From: Flavobacteriales bacterium
GTDB taxonomy: Bacteria; Bacteroidota; Bacteroidia; Flavobacteriales_F; PHOS-HE28
Direction of reading: 5' to 3'
DNA: 64,000 nucleotides
Assembly: GCA_016704485.1 (NCBI GenBank)
Contig: JADJAA010000002.1
Coordinates: 1,290,133 to 1,354,132 of the forward strand
The notes under the pieces: generated by a model
Database searches by the model: none
Seen by the model: the letters and a program-made list of their open reading frames with translations, nothing else
What the model was told of the DNA's origin: nothing
Program-made: the position numbers and the translations under genes
Shown here: positions 34,230-43,145 of the stretch, piece after piece
How the letters are laid out: the number at the start of each line of letters is the position of its first letter
Numbering within the stretch: position 1 is the first letter of the stretch

Positions 34230-35582
34230 ATGCCCACCCGCACGCAGCTTATCCTTTTCTTCCTGATCAACACCTTCCTATGCGCATGGCATTTGGATCA
34301 TGCTCGCAATGACAACAGTGTTTCACGTGCAGCGACCGTTGCGGCATTGGTCGGTGAAGGAACAGTGTACATTGATGCATATGCAGAAGGGCTTGGCGAT
34401 AAGGCAGTGATCAATGGCCATGCGTATTCGGATAAAGCTCCCCTACCCGCTTTTCTTGTTGCGCCGGTTTATGCGGTTCTTGTGCAAACCGGGTTACTGC
34501 ACGTAAGGGAAGGAAACTTATTGAATGGCGGTCTTTTACGTCTTGGCGGATTGCTTTGTGCCAGCATCCCATTAGCACTTATCATGACGTTACTGTGGTT
34601 GCGCGTGGTACGCAGCAAAGAGCGAAAATTGCCTGCTTTCCTACTTGCCGCATTGCCGATCTACGGGTCGTTCCTATTCGTTTACAGTGGTACGTTCTAC
34701 AGCCATGTTCTGGGCGCAATGTTCGTCCTGCTCGGCTACCATTCACTAAAAGCACAACGTGGGTTTGAAGCTGGTCTTTTCTGTGGAGCAGCAGTGCTAA
34801 CGGAATACACTCTGGCAATATTCCCGGTATTCTGGGTGGTGCAAAGTTTATTGTTGAAGCAAGAAAGGACCGCACTCGGAATGATCAAAGGCGGCCTATT
34901 GCCAGCAGCACTTCTGCTCGGATACAATACGCTCACCACGGGATCACCGATCGACTTTGCCTACCGCCATGTGCCGGAATACGCGTTCATGCAAGAGGGC
35001 ATGGGCTTGGGCCTACCATCCATCAAGGCACTGTGGGGGCTTACGTTCAGCCCTTATCGCGGTCTGTTCATTTATGCTCCTGCGGTGTTGATCGTAGTCG
35101 TCCACTGGCTAAGGACCGAAAACGCTAGAATATTCTTAAAAGACCCGGTCCTGCCTGTGGTGTTGATCCATTTTTTAGTGATCGCGGGGTACACCATGTG
35201 GTGGGGCGGCTGGGCGTATGGCCCGCGACATTTAGCTGCCAGCGCCGTTTTGTTGTGCTATGTCGGCGTCCCCAAGATCGCACTTAGTACTAAGTGGTCG
35301 TATATGTTGGTCATAGCGAGTACCATTGGGTTCATTCTTGCGTTAGCCGCCAAAAGCACATTGTGGTACGATCTGCCAACGGACATAACTTCACCCCTTA
35401 CAAGTCTTATAATGCCAAATTTGATGAACGGTGACTTCAGTGATCGCTATTGGATCATTGACACACTAACGATCTCCAAGAAAACGGCAACAGTGTTATA
35501 TATCCCATTGTTCATCTTGGGCTGTTATGGCATGTATGCAATGGAACGGAATAATACACAACACACATCAGGATCACGCTGA
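34230..35582 (+). CDS. Polytopic membrane protein, possible glycosyltransferase of the GT-C type
   Basis: This 450-residue protein has about ten membrane spans. An N-terminal loop reads ARNDNSVSRAATVAALVGEG and AVINGHAYSDKAPLPAFLVA, a pattern of large inner-membrane proteins that resemble lipid-linked sugar transferases. A clear metal-binding D-x-D or D-E pair is not visible, so the catalytic role is uncertain. It ends directly before rsmE (TGA then ATG), so the two are probably co-transcribed. Confidence 0.7.
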   Translation: MPTRTQLILFFLINTFLCAWHLDHARNDNSVSRAATVAALVGEGTVYIDAYAEGLGDKAVINGHAYSDKAPLPAFLVAPVYAVLVQTGLLHVREGNLLNGGLLRLGGLLCASIPLALIMTLLWLRVVRSKERKLPAFLLAALPIYGSFLFVYSGTFYSHVLGAMFVLLGYHSLKAQRGFEAGLFCGAAVLTEYTLAIFPVFWVVQSLLLKQERTALGMIKGGLLPAALLLGYNTLTTGSPIDFAYRHVPEYAFMQEGMGLGLPSIKALWGLTFSPYRGLFIYAPAVLIVVVHWLRTENARIFLKDPVLPVVLIHFLVIAGYTMWWGGWAYGPRHLAASAVLLCYVGVPKIALSTKWSYMLVIASTIGFILALAAKSTLWYDLPTDITSPLTSLIMPNLMNGDFSDRYWIIDTLTISKKTATVLYIPLFILGCYGMYAMERNNTQHTSGSR

Positions 35583-36284
35583 ATGCACCTCTTCCATTGT
35601 CTTGATCTTGAAGGTGAACTGATCACGCTACCAGAAGAAGAAGCGCACCACGCCGCCAACGTCTTGCGGTTGGTGGTTGGCAGCAAGGTTGGTCTGCTGA
35701 ATGGCCAAGGGCTTTCGGTACAAGCAACACTTGTGGATGTATCTAAAAAGCGCGTAGTGGCTGAAGCGATCACACGCGAACTGCATCCTCCGGAACGCCA
35801 AGCAACCATCCATTTGGCCGTTGCACCCACCAAACAGATAGACCGGTATGAATGGTTCGTGGAGAAAGCAGTGGAGATCGGTGTTGATCGTATAACGCCA
35901 CTGATAACGAACCACAGCGAACGCACCAAACTGAGGCTTGATCGCTTGAAACGCGTTGCGGTTTCGGCCATGAAACAAAGCCAGCGCACATGGCTACCGC
36001 AGATCGACGAACCCATGAAATTGGAAGCGTTGCTGAAGGAACAACTCCCTGCCCAACGGTACTTCGGTTGGTGCGAAGGTGAGCACCGTTCACTAATGAA
36101 CAGCTACGACCCTATTGAAGATGTTCTACTTTTGATCGGTCCAGAAGGTGATTTCTCTACCGAGGAAGCAAACACATTACGCGCGCAGGAATTCGGCGCC
36201 ATCAGCGTAGGTACAGCACGTCTGCGCACCGAGACCGCAGCATTAAGCGCAGTAACGTGGATGAGCTTGGCGCAGCAGCGGTAA
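35583..36284 (+). CDS. rsmE: 16S rRNA (uracil-1498-N3)-methyltransferase
   Basis: This 233-residue SPOUT-fold methyltransferase modifies U1498 of 16S rRNA. It starts HLFHCLDLEGELITLPEEEAHH and has VAPTKQIDRYEWFVEKAVEIG and the cofactor knot LLIGPEGDFSTEEANTL followed by VGTARLRTETAALSAV. The length is typical. The ATG follows the preceding stop without a gap. Confidence 0.95.
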   Translation: MHLFHCLDLEGELITLPEEEAHHAANVLRLVVGSKVGLLNGQGLSVQATLVDVSKKRVVAEAITRELHPPERQATIHLAVAPTKQIDRYEWFVEKAVEIGVDRITPLITNHSERTKLRLDRLKRVAVSAMKQSQRTWLPQIDEPMKLEALLKEQLPAQRYFGWCEGEHRSLMNSYDPIEDVLLLIGPEGDFSTEEANTLRAQEFGAISVGTARLRTETAALSAVTWMSLAQQR

Positions 36285-36289
36285 CTTTG
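36282..36289 (+). promoter_or_regulatory. Candidate -7 element for the DUF4159 gene
   Basis: TAACTTTG, an exact TAnnTTTG match, overlaps the rsmE stop and ends 6 bp before the ATG at 36295. The best TTG upstream is only 11 bp away, so the -33 element is poor. Confidence 0.35.
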
Positions 36290-36294
36290 CACCA

Positions 36295-37029
36295 ATGACC
36301 ATCGGCACGTTTTTCCAATTTTTACGCAACAACATGCTGGCCCTTCGACCAAGCAGGCGCTCGATCCTAAATTCTTCATTCTTCATTCTGCATTTTACAT
36401 TCCTGCTCCCGCAGGCCTTCTCACAGGGCAGCTATCAACTCGCAGTATTGAAATACAACGGCGGTGGCGACTGGTACGGCAACCCCACGAGCCTTCCCAA
36501 CTTGGTAAAGTATTGCAACCAACAACTTGGCATGAGCATGAATACGGATGTTCCGGTAGTGGAGGTCGGCAGTCCGGATCTGTTCACCTACCCGCTCGTA
36601 CATATGACAGGCCATGGAAACGTAGTGTTCAGTCCACAGGAAAGCGAGAACCTGCGCACATATTTGATCGGTGGAGGCTTCCTGCACATCAGTGACAACT
36701 ACGGTATGGATGAATTCATTCGCCCCATGATGAAGCGTGTTTTCCCCGAGCTGGAAATGTTGGAACTTCCCTTCTCGCACGCGATCTACCATCAGAAATT
36801 CAACTTCAGCCAAGGACTACCGAAGATCCACGAGCATGACAATAAACCACCACGCGGCTATGGCCTGTTCTGGGAAGGGCGCTTGGTCTGCTTCTATGAT
36901 GTTGAGTGTGATCTCGGTGATGGATGGGAAGATCCTGACGTACACGGAGACAGCGAAGCAACGCGTACTAAAGCGCTTCAGATGGGCGCCAACATTGTGA
37001 GCTTTGCATTTAGCGGGCAGGATAATTGA
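36295..37029 (+). CDS. DUF4159 domain protein, secreted
   Basis: This 244-residue protein has an N-terminal signal-like segment (SSFFILHFTFLLPQAFSQ) and a DUF4159 domain: AVLKYNGGGDWYGNPTSLPN, then YPLVHMTGHGNVVFS, the glycine-rich GGFLHISDNYGMDEF and LFWEGRLVCFYDVECDLGDG. In related operons DUF4159 proteins occur near MoxR/BatA-type genes; here the neighbour is rsmE, 10 bp upstream. No enzyme activity is known. Confidence 0.85.
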   Translation: MTIGTFFQFLRNNMLALRPSRRSILNSSFFILHFTFLLPQAFSQGSYQLAVLKYNGGGDWYGNPTSLPNLVKYCNQQLGMSMNTDVPVVEVGSPDLFTYPLVHMTGHGNVVFSPQESENLRTYLIGGGFLHISDNYGMDEFIRPMMKRVFPELEMLELPFSHAIYHQKFNFSQGLPKIHEHDNKPPRGYGLFWEGRLVCFYDVECDLGDGWEDPDVHGDSEATRTKALQMGANIVSFAFSGQDN

Positions 37030-37034
37030 ATTGT

Positions 37035-37073
37035 GATCAGACGATCAGAAAATTAGAGGATCAGACGATCAGA
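37035..37073. repeat. Perfect 15-bp direct repeat, 24-bp period
   Basis: GATCAGACGATCAGA occurs at 37035-37049 and again at 37059-37073, separated by AAATTAGAG. Each copy itself contains two GATCAGA-like halves. It lies just after the DUF4159 stop and may be a slippage product or a binding-site array. Confidence 0.6.
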
Positions 37074-37144
37074 TGTTCTACCACCTATGCTGTCGACGAA
37101 AGAGGAACGCGGATCTTGACCAGAAGATCCAGTTCCAGCTGCGC

Positions 37145-37208
37145 TAGATCAAACAAAACCGGTGTCATCCGATCATTCTTTATTATGATCATCTGCGTCA
37201 TCTGCGTT
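37145..37208. other. Intergenic low-complexity text with ATCTGCGT doublet
   Basis: The gap before the haem gene holds GATCATCTGCGTCATCTGCGTTCC, a short direct doublet. No promoter consensus or gene was recognised in 37074-37315 apart from this. Confidence 0.35.
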
Positions 37209-37315
37209 CCTCTTTGATCCAATTCACCATCGATCAACGATATACCACAATTGCGCTATTGTGAAAACTTGACGGATCATAGTGCTTTGTGCCATTCAAA
37301 AAAGAGATGATCACC

Positions 37316-38365
37316 ATGAGTACCACAATTGACCTGAAGAGCCGTTATGCCGAACTGAAAGCTTCACAGCCGCACACCTACTTGCGCAACGCAGCTGCTG
37401 AATTAGGCGTTAGCGAAGTGGAGTTATTGTGTCTACAGCTCGGTGAAGGTGTAACGCGCTTAACGGACGATCCAAAGGTGATCTTGAAGGATGTTCCTCA
37501 GTTAGGTCGCGTAATGGCACTGACCCGCAACAACGACGTTGTTCACGAACGCAAAGGCAGTTACAAGAACCCAACACTGGAAGGTCATGTGGGCCTTTTT
37601 GTTGGGGCCGATATCGATCTGCGCATTTTCTGGTCGCATTGGGCAAGTGCTTTTGCTGTTGAGGAGCAAGGACCAAATGGTTTGCGACATAGCCTACAGT
37701 TCTACGATCCAAAAGGAACTGCAGTACACAAGATCTATCTCTTGGAAGAAAGCAACGTTACTGCGTACCTAGCTCTGGTAGCACAGCATAATGCTACGGA
37801 CCAAAATGCACCATCGGTTATACTTACTGCTCCTACACCACGCCCAGAAATGCCTGATGCCGCAGTGGATGTAGCGGGCCTAAAGCAAGGTTGGTTGGCG
37901 TTGAAGGATACACATGACTTCTACATGTTATTGCGCGATTTCCGCGTTAGTCGTACCCAAGCATTGCGGTTAGCTCCTGAAGGAAACTATGCTGTACCTG
38001 TAAAACCGTCCGTTTTGCGCGCTATGCTAACTGCTGCCGCAGCGCAACAAGTACCCATCATGATCTTTGTTGGCAACCCAGGCATGATCCAGATCCACTC
38101 CGGAGTTGTCACGAACATTGTGGATGCCCGCGGTTGGCTCAATGTGCTGGATCCAGAATTGAATGTTCACATTCGCGAAGAAGCAATACGTTCGGCATGG
38201 ATCGTACGTAAGCCCACTACCGACGGCATGGTCACTGCTCTGGAATGTTATGATGCGGCAGGTGAACAGATCATACAGCTCTTCGGTGCGCGCAAACCCG
38301 GCATTCCTGAATTGGAGACCTGGCGCAACCTGGTGGCTTCAGTAGAACAAGAACACCTTCTATGA
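37316..38365 (+). CDS. hmuS: Haem-degrading or haem-carrier protein, HmuS/ChuS type
   Basis: This 349-residue cytosolic protein has two homologous halves. The first starts YAELKASQPHTYLRNAAAEL with GRVMALTRNNDVVHERKGSY and SHWASAFAV; the second has VKPSVLRAMLTAAAAQQVPI and LNVHIREEAIRSAWIVRKPT. HmuS-family members bind haem and release or carry its iron. An in-frame ATG nine codons upstream (37289) is possible; 37316 (MSTTIDLKSRY) gives the usual beginning. The next small gene overlaps its stop. Confidence 0.85.
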   Translation: MSTTIDLKSRYAELKASQPHTYLRNAAAELGVSEVELLCLQLGEGVTRLTDDPKVILKDVPQLGRVMALTRNNDVVHERKGSYKNPTLEGHVGLFVGADIDLRIFWSHWASAFAVEEQGPNGLRHSLQFYDPKGTAVHKIYLLEESNVTAYLALVAQHNATDQNAPSVILTAPTPRPEMPDAAVDVAGLKQGWLALKDTHDFYMLLRDFRVSRTQALRLAPEGNYAVPVKPSVLRAMLTAAAAQQVPIMIFVGNPGMIQIHSGVVTNIVDARGWLNVLDPELNVHIREEAIRSAWIVRKPTTDGMVTALECYDAAGEQIIQLFGARKPGIPELETWRNLVASVEQEHLL

Positions 38366-38493
38366 GCACCATGGCACGTGAACGCACGAACTGGATCCGC
38401 AAATTGGGCTGGGCAGGACTCCTTTTCTTCTTGATCAAAGGTCTGGTATGGCTTGGTATCTTTTTCGGAATGGGGAAGGTTTTGGGGGCCTAG
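38362..38493 (+). CDS. 43-residue membrane protein coupled to hmuS
   Basis: ATG 38362 overlaps the hmuS stop (ATGA) and reads MSTMARERTNWIRKLGWAGL then FFLIKGLVWLGIFFGMGKVL, ending TAG at 38493. It has a basic N-terminus and a single hydrophobic helix. Such short 'KLGW-G-LFFLIKGL-W' proteins recur in Bacteroidota, which I recall but cannot verify. The coupling suggests joint expression with the haem protein. Confidence 0.65.
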   Translation: MSTMARERTNWIRKLGWAGLLFFLIKGLVWLGIFFGMGKVLGA

Positions 38494-38847
38494 AAAGTAG
38501 AGATATGTCGAACAAATAAAGACTGTCTTGGCCAGTGGAAACGGAATTCCCCAGAGCTATCGGTTCTCAAACTCCCAGCCCTACTGAGGAAAAACTAATT
38601 ATGGATCTGTTAAGGTGCAAAGGAATTATCTTAAAGATCTTGCTTAAATGACGATCATAAAGCATTTGTTCAATCATATGCGCCGTGCGGCGGACGTATC
38701 CGTGTACATCTGTGTTGATCTGTGGTGCCTTATTCTTGCAACGTGCGAGGTCCTGGTAACGGATCGTCCTGCGATTCCTACCCCAAACCGCTCAATAATC
38801 TAACAAACGTCATCTCCCACGAACCCGATCTTAACGCAATTTGCAAG
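38494..38847. other. Intergenic region before ccoI
   Basis: This 354-bp gap has no credible gene. It contains GTACATCTGTGTTGATCTGTGG near 38704, a decayed ATCTGTG doublet like those in other intergenic gaps, and no exact TAnnTTTG promoter. The 5' end of the ccoI message may start within it. Confidence 0.4.
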
Positions 38848-41238
38848 GTGAAGACCAAGGAGCTGACAAAAGTCACGTGCTACCACTGCGGGGATCCGTG
38901 TGTGGATGAACACCGCGTACACGACGGGAAAGACTTCTGCTGCAACGGCTGTATGGTGGTCTACGACCTGCTGAACGAAGCAGGCTTATGCGACTATTAC
39001 GCCCTGGAAGAAAAGCCGGGCGTAAAACAACGCAGCGCTATCGACGAGCAACGCACGGAGCTGTTCGAGCTACCGGAAGTGCGTGAGCGCATTGTGGAAT
39101 TCAGCGAGGAAGGCATTACACGCGCACGCTTCCATGTTCCACAAATGCATTGCAGCTCATGTATCTGGCTGCTGGAGAATTTGAACCGCATAGAGCCGAA
39201 CGTTCTACGATCGCGGGTTTCGTTCACCAACAAGGAACTCACGATCACCTTCCGCGAAACAAATTTTCCGTTACCAAAGCTGGTGGCATTATTGCGCCGG
39301 ATCGGCTATGGTCCGCAGTTAACGGCAAGCTCAGGTACCGACAAGCAGGCACTGGTTCCGCGAATGTTGTACATCCGGTTGGGTGTAGCGGGATTCATTT
39401 TCGGCAACACCATGTTGCTCAGCTTTCCGGAATATTTGGGTGCCGATACGGAAGCGGGTCTGAAGAGCGGATTCCAATGGCTGATCGTCCTGTTCTCTTT
39501 CCCGGTCGTCTTCTTCCTGAGTACCGATTTTTTCCGCAGTGCTTGGGCGGGCATCCGCACCAAACAAGTGAATATTGACCAGCCGATCGCACTCGGTATT
39601 GTAGCGCTATGGTCGCGCAGTTTGTGGGAAGTCATCGCGAGTGTTGGTCCAGGTTATTTCGATTCGTTGGCCGGTCTATTGTTCTTTCTGCTCATTGGCC
39701 GATGGTATCAAGCATACACGTACAAAGCGTTACGGTTCGATCGCGCATTGGAGGATTTCCTTCCCTTGCTCGTATTACGCAAAACCGCTACAGGAGAGGT
39801 GGCAGTGCGCGTTGCGGATCTTATTCCCGGTGATCGCATCATGATCCGTGATCAGGAACTTGTACCAGTGGATGCCATCCTTTGCGAGGGAACCGGGCAT
39901 ATCGACAACAGCTTCATTACGGGCGAGCCACAACCCTCGCGGAAACAATTTGGAGATACCATCAAAGCCGGCGGAAGGCAGCGCGGAGCCGCGATCGAGC
40001 TAGAGGTTCTGCGCACTTTTAACGACAGTCGATTAAAAAAACTCTGGGAGGAACAAAGCAGTTTGCAGGACCGGCCTGCTATGCCGAAACTGATAGACAC
40101 GGTTGCGCGACGGTTCACCATCGGCGTTCTGCTGGTTGCTGTCGGTGCAGGACTATTCTGGTGGGGCAAGGATCCAGCGCAAGTGTGGTTGGTGGTAACT
40201 GCGGTGTTGATCGTTGCGTGCCCTTGTGCCTTGGCCTTGAGCATGCCGTTCGCTTATGGCCATACCATTCGCCTCATGGGCAAACGTGGACTCTTCCTAC
40301 GCGACATTGAAGTGGTGGAACGCATGGCTCACGCCGATACGGTTGTGTTCGATAAAACGGGTACGTTGACAGCACGGGAAGCACACGAGGTCGTATGGGT
40401 AAATGATGCATTGGTAGTGGCCTTGGTGCTATCTGATGATGAAAAGGCACTCGTGAAGTCATTAGCGCGGAACAGTACGCATCCCTTGAGTGCTGTGTTA
40501 TTCAAAGAGATCAAAGGCGAGATCGTAGATGTGATCGACGTGGAAGAGCATGTGGGACAAGGCATTGCGGGCAACGTGAACGGGATCCCTGTTCGGATCG
40601 GATCAGCGGCCTTCTGTGGTGGAAAAGAACTACCGCGTGGCAATGGTGATGCGCACGTACACATCACCTTAGGGGGTGTGCATCGCGGGTATTATGTGAT
40701 CCGTAAACGTGCGCGCTCAGGCATTGTGAACGCTGTACATGAACTACGTAAGACCATGCGTGTGGCATTGCTCACAGGAGATGCTTCGGTGGATGCGGAA
40801 CTCACCCATGCATTTGCAAATGCAACGGTGGTCACGAGTTGCACACCTGTGGATAAAGGGCAAGCGATCATCGCGGAGCAACAGAACGGACACCGCGTAG
40901 TCATGGTCGGCGATGGCTTGAACGATGCAGGTGCACTGGCGCAAAGCGATGTGGGCATTACGGTAACCGAGACCACCGCCGCACTCACCCCGGCCAGTGA
41001 TGCGATCATGGATGCGAATGCGTTGGAACAGCTGCCGCACTTCTTGCTAATGGCACGCAGAGCGCGGCGCATTGTCATTGCCAGTTTGATCATTTCATTG
41101 TGCTACAACATCACCGGTGTAGCGTTTGCGATCAGTGGGCAGCTAACGCCCTTATTCGCGGCCATTCTAATGCCACTAAGCTCCGTAACGGTGGTAGCGT
41201 TCGTTAGTGTGGCTGTTTGGTTGGGCGCACGACGGTAA
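38848..41238 (+). CDS. ccoI: Copper-translocating P-type ATPase for cbb3 oxidase assembly
   Basis: This ~796-residue P1B-type ATPase feeds copper to the cbb3 oxidase. It has a Cys-rich metal-binding N-terminus (CYHCGDPCVDEH; FCCNGCMVVYDLL), a heavy-metal-associated domain (MHCSSCIWLLE), the membrane C-P-C motif (IVACPCALALSMP), phosphorylation D-K-T-G-T (VFDKTGTLTARE) and hinge GDGLNDAGAL. No ATG opens the frame, so GTG 38848 is proposed; an earlier in-frame start at 38722 would add ~42 unlike residues. The gene is 11 kb from the rest of the cco genes, an unusual separation. Confidence 0.88.
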   Translation: MKTKELTKVTCYHCGDPCVDEHRVHDGKDFCCNGCMVVYDLLNEAGLCDYYALEEKPGVKQRSAIDEQRTELFELPEVRERIVEFSEEGITRARFHVPQMHCSSCIWLLENLNRIEPNVLRSRVSFTNKELTITFRETNFPLPKLVALLRRIGYGPQLTASSGTDKQALVPRMLYIRLGVAGFIFGNTMLLSFPEYLGADTEAGLKSGFQWLIVLFSFPVVFFLSTDFFRSAWAGIRTKQVNIDQPIALGIVALWSRSLWEVIASVGPGYFDSLAGLLFFLLIGRWYQAYTYKALRFDRALEDFLPLLVLRKTATGEVAVRVADLIPGDRIMIRDQELVPVDAILCEGTGHIDNSFITGEPQPSRKQFGDTIKAGGRQRGAAIELEVLRTFNDSRLKKLWEEQSSLQDRPAMPKLIDTVARRFTIGVLLVAVGAGLFWWGKDPAQVWLVVTAVLIVACPCALALSMPFAYGHTIRLMGKRGLFLRDIEVVERMAHADTVVFDKTGTLTAREAHEVVWVNDALVVALVLSDDEKALVKSLARNSTHPLSAVLFKEIKGEIVDVIDVEEHVGQGIAGNVNGIPVRIGSAAFCGGKELPRGNGDAHVHITLGGVHRGYYVIRKRARSGIVNAVHELRKTMRVALLTGDASVDAELTHAFANATVVTSCTPVDKGQAIIAEQQNGHRVVMVGDGLNDAGALAQSDVGITVTETTAALTPASDAIMDANALEQLPHFLLMARRARRIVIASLIISLCYNITGVAFAISGQLTPLFAAILMPLSSVTVVAFVSVAVWLGARR

Positions 41239-41302
41239 AGTGTACGGGGTTGAAGGCTCGGCAACCGCAACAAGGGTCTACCACTCCCGTGCAGGCCTAA
41301 TA

Positions 41303-41653
41303 CTACTTTTTGGGGCCAGTATCTCCCGCACAATAGCTCACCCACTTCTTGAATTGCTCCGGAGTTAGAATATGTTCAACTTCGGAAAGTATCGTACTTC
41401 CATCGGCGTTCGAAATGGAGTTAGGTTCTTTCTTGGCAGCAGCCACGCTGCATTCTTCTGCACATGCCTCCTGAACAAATTTCATGCGTTTCTGCTGGTC
41501 GTAGGTCAGTTTCAGTTCGTTCCATACATCATCCGTTGTACCCAGCAAACAGCTTTGCAACAATTCCTTGGAAGGCGCTTGGTCGGATACTTGTGCTAAG
41601 GAGGTAAAGCTGAATGCAGATACTGCAAGAAAAAGCAATAAGGACTTCAGCAT
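41303..41653 (-). CDS. Small secreted Cys-rich protein with LTxxQ motifs, paralogue A
   Basis: This 116-residue protein has a signal peptide (LKSLLLFLAVSAFSFTSLAQ). The mature part reads CLLGTTDDVWNELKLTYDQQ, ACAEECSVAAAKK, and ILTPEQFKKWVSYC. The two LTxxQ-type motifs are the hallmark of Spy/CpxP periplasmic proteins, and the four Cys could form two disulphides. It is divergent from, and homologous to, the gene at 41830. Start MLKSLLL preferred over an ATG seven codons upstream. Confidence 0.7.
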   Translation of the reverse strand: MLKSLLLFLAVSAFSFTSLAQVSDQAPSKELLQSCLLGTTDDVWNELKLTYDQQKRMKFVQEACAEECSVAAAKKEPNSISNADGSTILSEVEHILTPEQFKKWVSYCAGDTGPKK

Positions 41654-41829
41654 GGTATTCTGAATTAGGAACATTCAAACCTGAACACAAAATACGGACC
41701 ATAGCCCAGAAGACCTGAGAATTCGGCCAATAGTTATGCACATATTCCAAGTTAGCCATGCTAGCGGCCCACGAAAGAAAACTGACGATCACCCATACAA
41801 ATCATTCAACGATGTTGTACCTTCAGCCT

Positions 41830-42171
41830 ATGCGCAACCAACTGCTCATTCTTGCAGTGGTGCTCGGCATACCGGGACCACTGCTTGCTCAGGACAGAGA
41901 GTATCTGTCGGATCCCGATCCAACCTGTATCCTGTCTACTGACAAGGAAACATGGATGTCCTTGGGCCTCACCACGGAACAGCTCCACACGGTAGAAGGT
42001 CTACAGACCGCTTGCGAGACGGATTGTACGGTCTACAAGAAGTCCACGAACAAGGAAGTTGCCTTACCATCCACCATTAAGGAATATCAGGAAAAGGTCC
42101 TTAAAGTGATCGGTGAAGAGAAATACGTCCAGTGGTTAAAGTGGTGCGCGAACAGGCCTGTCAAGGGCTGA
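41830..42171 (+). CDS. Small secreted Cys-rich protein with LTxxQ motif, paralogue B
   Basis: This 113-residue protein has a signal peptide (LILAVVLGIPGPLLAQ). The mature part reads CILSTDKETWMSLGLTTEQL, ACETDCTVYKK, and GEEKYVQWLKWC. It shares Cys spacing, the W..L.LT..Q block and the W..WC end with paralogue A. Function probably periplasmic, possibly chaperone- or metal-related as in CpxP-like proteins; this is inference. An in-frame ATG at 41812 is the alternative start. Confidence 0.7.
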   Translation: MRNQLLILAVVLGIPGPLLAQDREYLSDPDPTCILSTDKETWMSLGLTTEQLHTVEGLQTACETDCTVYKKSTNKEVALPSTIKEYQEKVLKVIGEEKYVQWLKWCANRPVKG

Positions 42172-42386
42172 CTTCACTGCTGTGATCTGTTCGTCAACTA
42201 CTCCACGACCACACGGATCGGGGATAGAAACTGTCGATTCGTTGAACTCAACTGCATGGACTATGGTCCAGCGAGCCAAGCTCGGCGGTCGTTCTGTTCA
42301 TAACGATCCAAAAGAGTTAAGGCGAAAGGCACAACAAGAACGAGAAGCCGCATTGCGACCTCTCGTTCCTCAATTACGGTTGACTA

Positions 42387-42962
42387 TCACTTCTTCTCTT
42401 CCTTCTTTGCTTTCGGTGCAGGTGGTGTGGTACCAAGCTGATGGTAAACCGAAAGTCTATCGTAATACATATACGACTTGGTGATCTTTCCGCTCTCTAC
42501 ACGAGCATCGTAAAAGAATGGTACGGTATACGATTTTCCGGTAGCGTTATCCTTCGCGGAATAGTCACCCCAGAAGTGTACCCAATCTCCGGCGTACTCA
42601 TCACCCGCAGCAACACTTACACACTCAGCGAACACCTTTCTGAGCTTCTGGTCCGAGCGTGTTGAATCGTTCTTGGCCCACATCTCAATTATGCCCTCAA
42701 CATCCGATGAATCCGACGGTGTGAATGTATTGTTCGCATAGAACCCAGGGGCGCACGCAGCGCGAATTGCGGCAGCATCAGCTTTCAGCAAACCATTCAA
42801 GTAACTCTCCACGACTGCGATATTAGCATCGGCCGCAGCGGGTATGGAGGAAAGTGGATGTACGAAATGCTCCTCGACCGGAGGGCATGGCGGTGGCGTT
42901 GAACAGGCCAATAGTAAAAGGCTTGGCAAAGCGAGAGCGAAAACGATCTTTTCGAACTTCAT
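42387..42962 (-). CDS. Lipoprotein with NTF2/SnoaL-like domain
   Basis: This 191-residue protein has a lipoprotein signal (LALPSLLLLACSTPPPC). The body has NIAVVESYLNGLLKADAAAI, VEGIIEMWAKNDSTR and a late VPFFYDARVESGKI, which match the alpha-plus-beta cone of NTF2/SnoaL-like proteins (stress- or ligand-binding domains). A C-terminal basic tail (PAPKAKKEEKK) follows. Start at MKFEKIV; the earlier in-frame start adds no useful leader. Confidence 0.75.
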   Translation of the reverse strand: MKFEKIVFALALPSLLLLACSTPPPCPPVEEHFVHPLSSIPAAADANIAVVESYLNGLLKADAAAIRAACAPGFYANNTFTPSDSSDVEGIIEMWAKNDSTRSDQKLRKVFAECVSVAAGDEYAGDWVHFWGDYSAKDNATGKSYTVPFFYDARVESGKITKSYMYYDRLSVYHQLGTTPPAPKAKKEEKK

Positions 42963-43145
42963 GGAGAAAAGGAATTTGAGGTTAGTAAAAGGAGAACTGC
43001 GCAAAAATGCACATTCTACAGGTTATGATACCCCGTATAATTGCCAGTTCTATGGGTTGAAGCCTTGTGATCCTAAGGTCCTATTCCAATTTTAACTGGT
43101 TCGGGTTTCGCCCTCAAATACCGCGCTGGGAAACAGCACCTACAC

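Noticed and set aside
42182..42484. Plus-strand 100-codon frame
   Set aside because: It overlaps the end of the minus-strand NTF2-like lipoprotein gene, has no signal or domain and poor composition.
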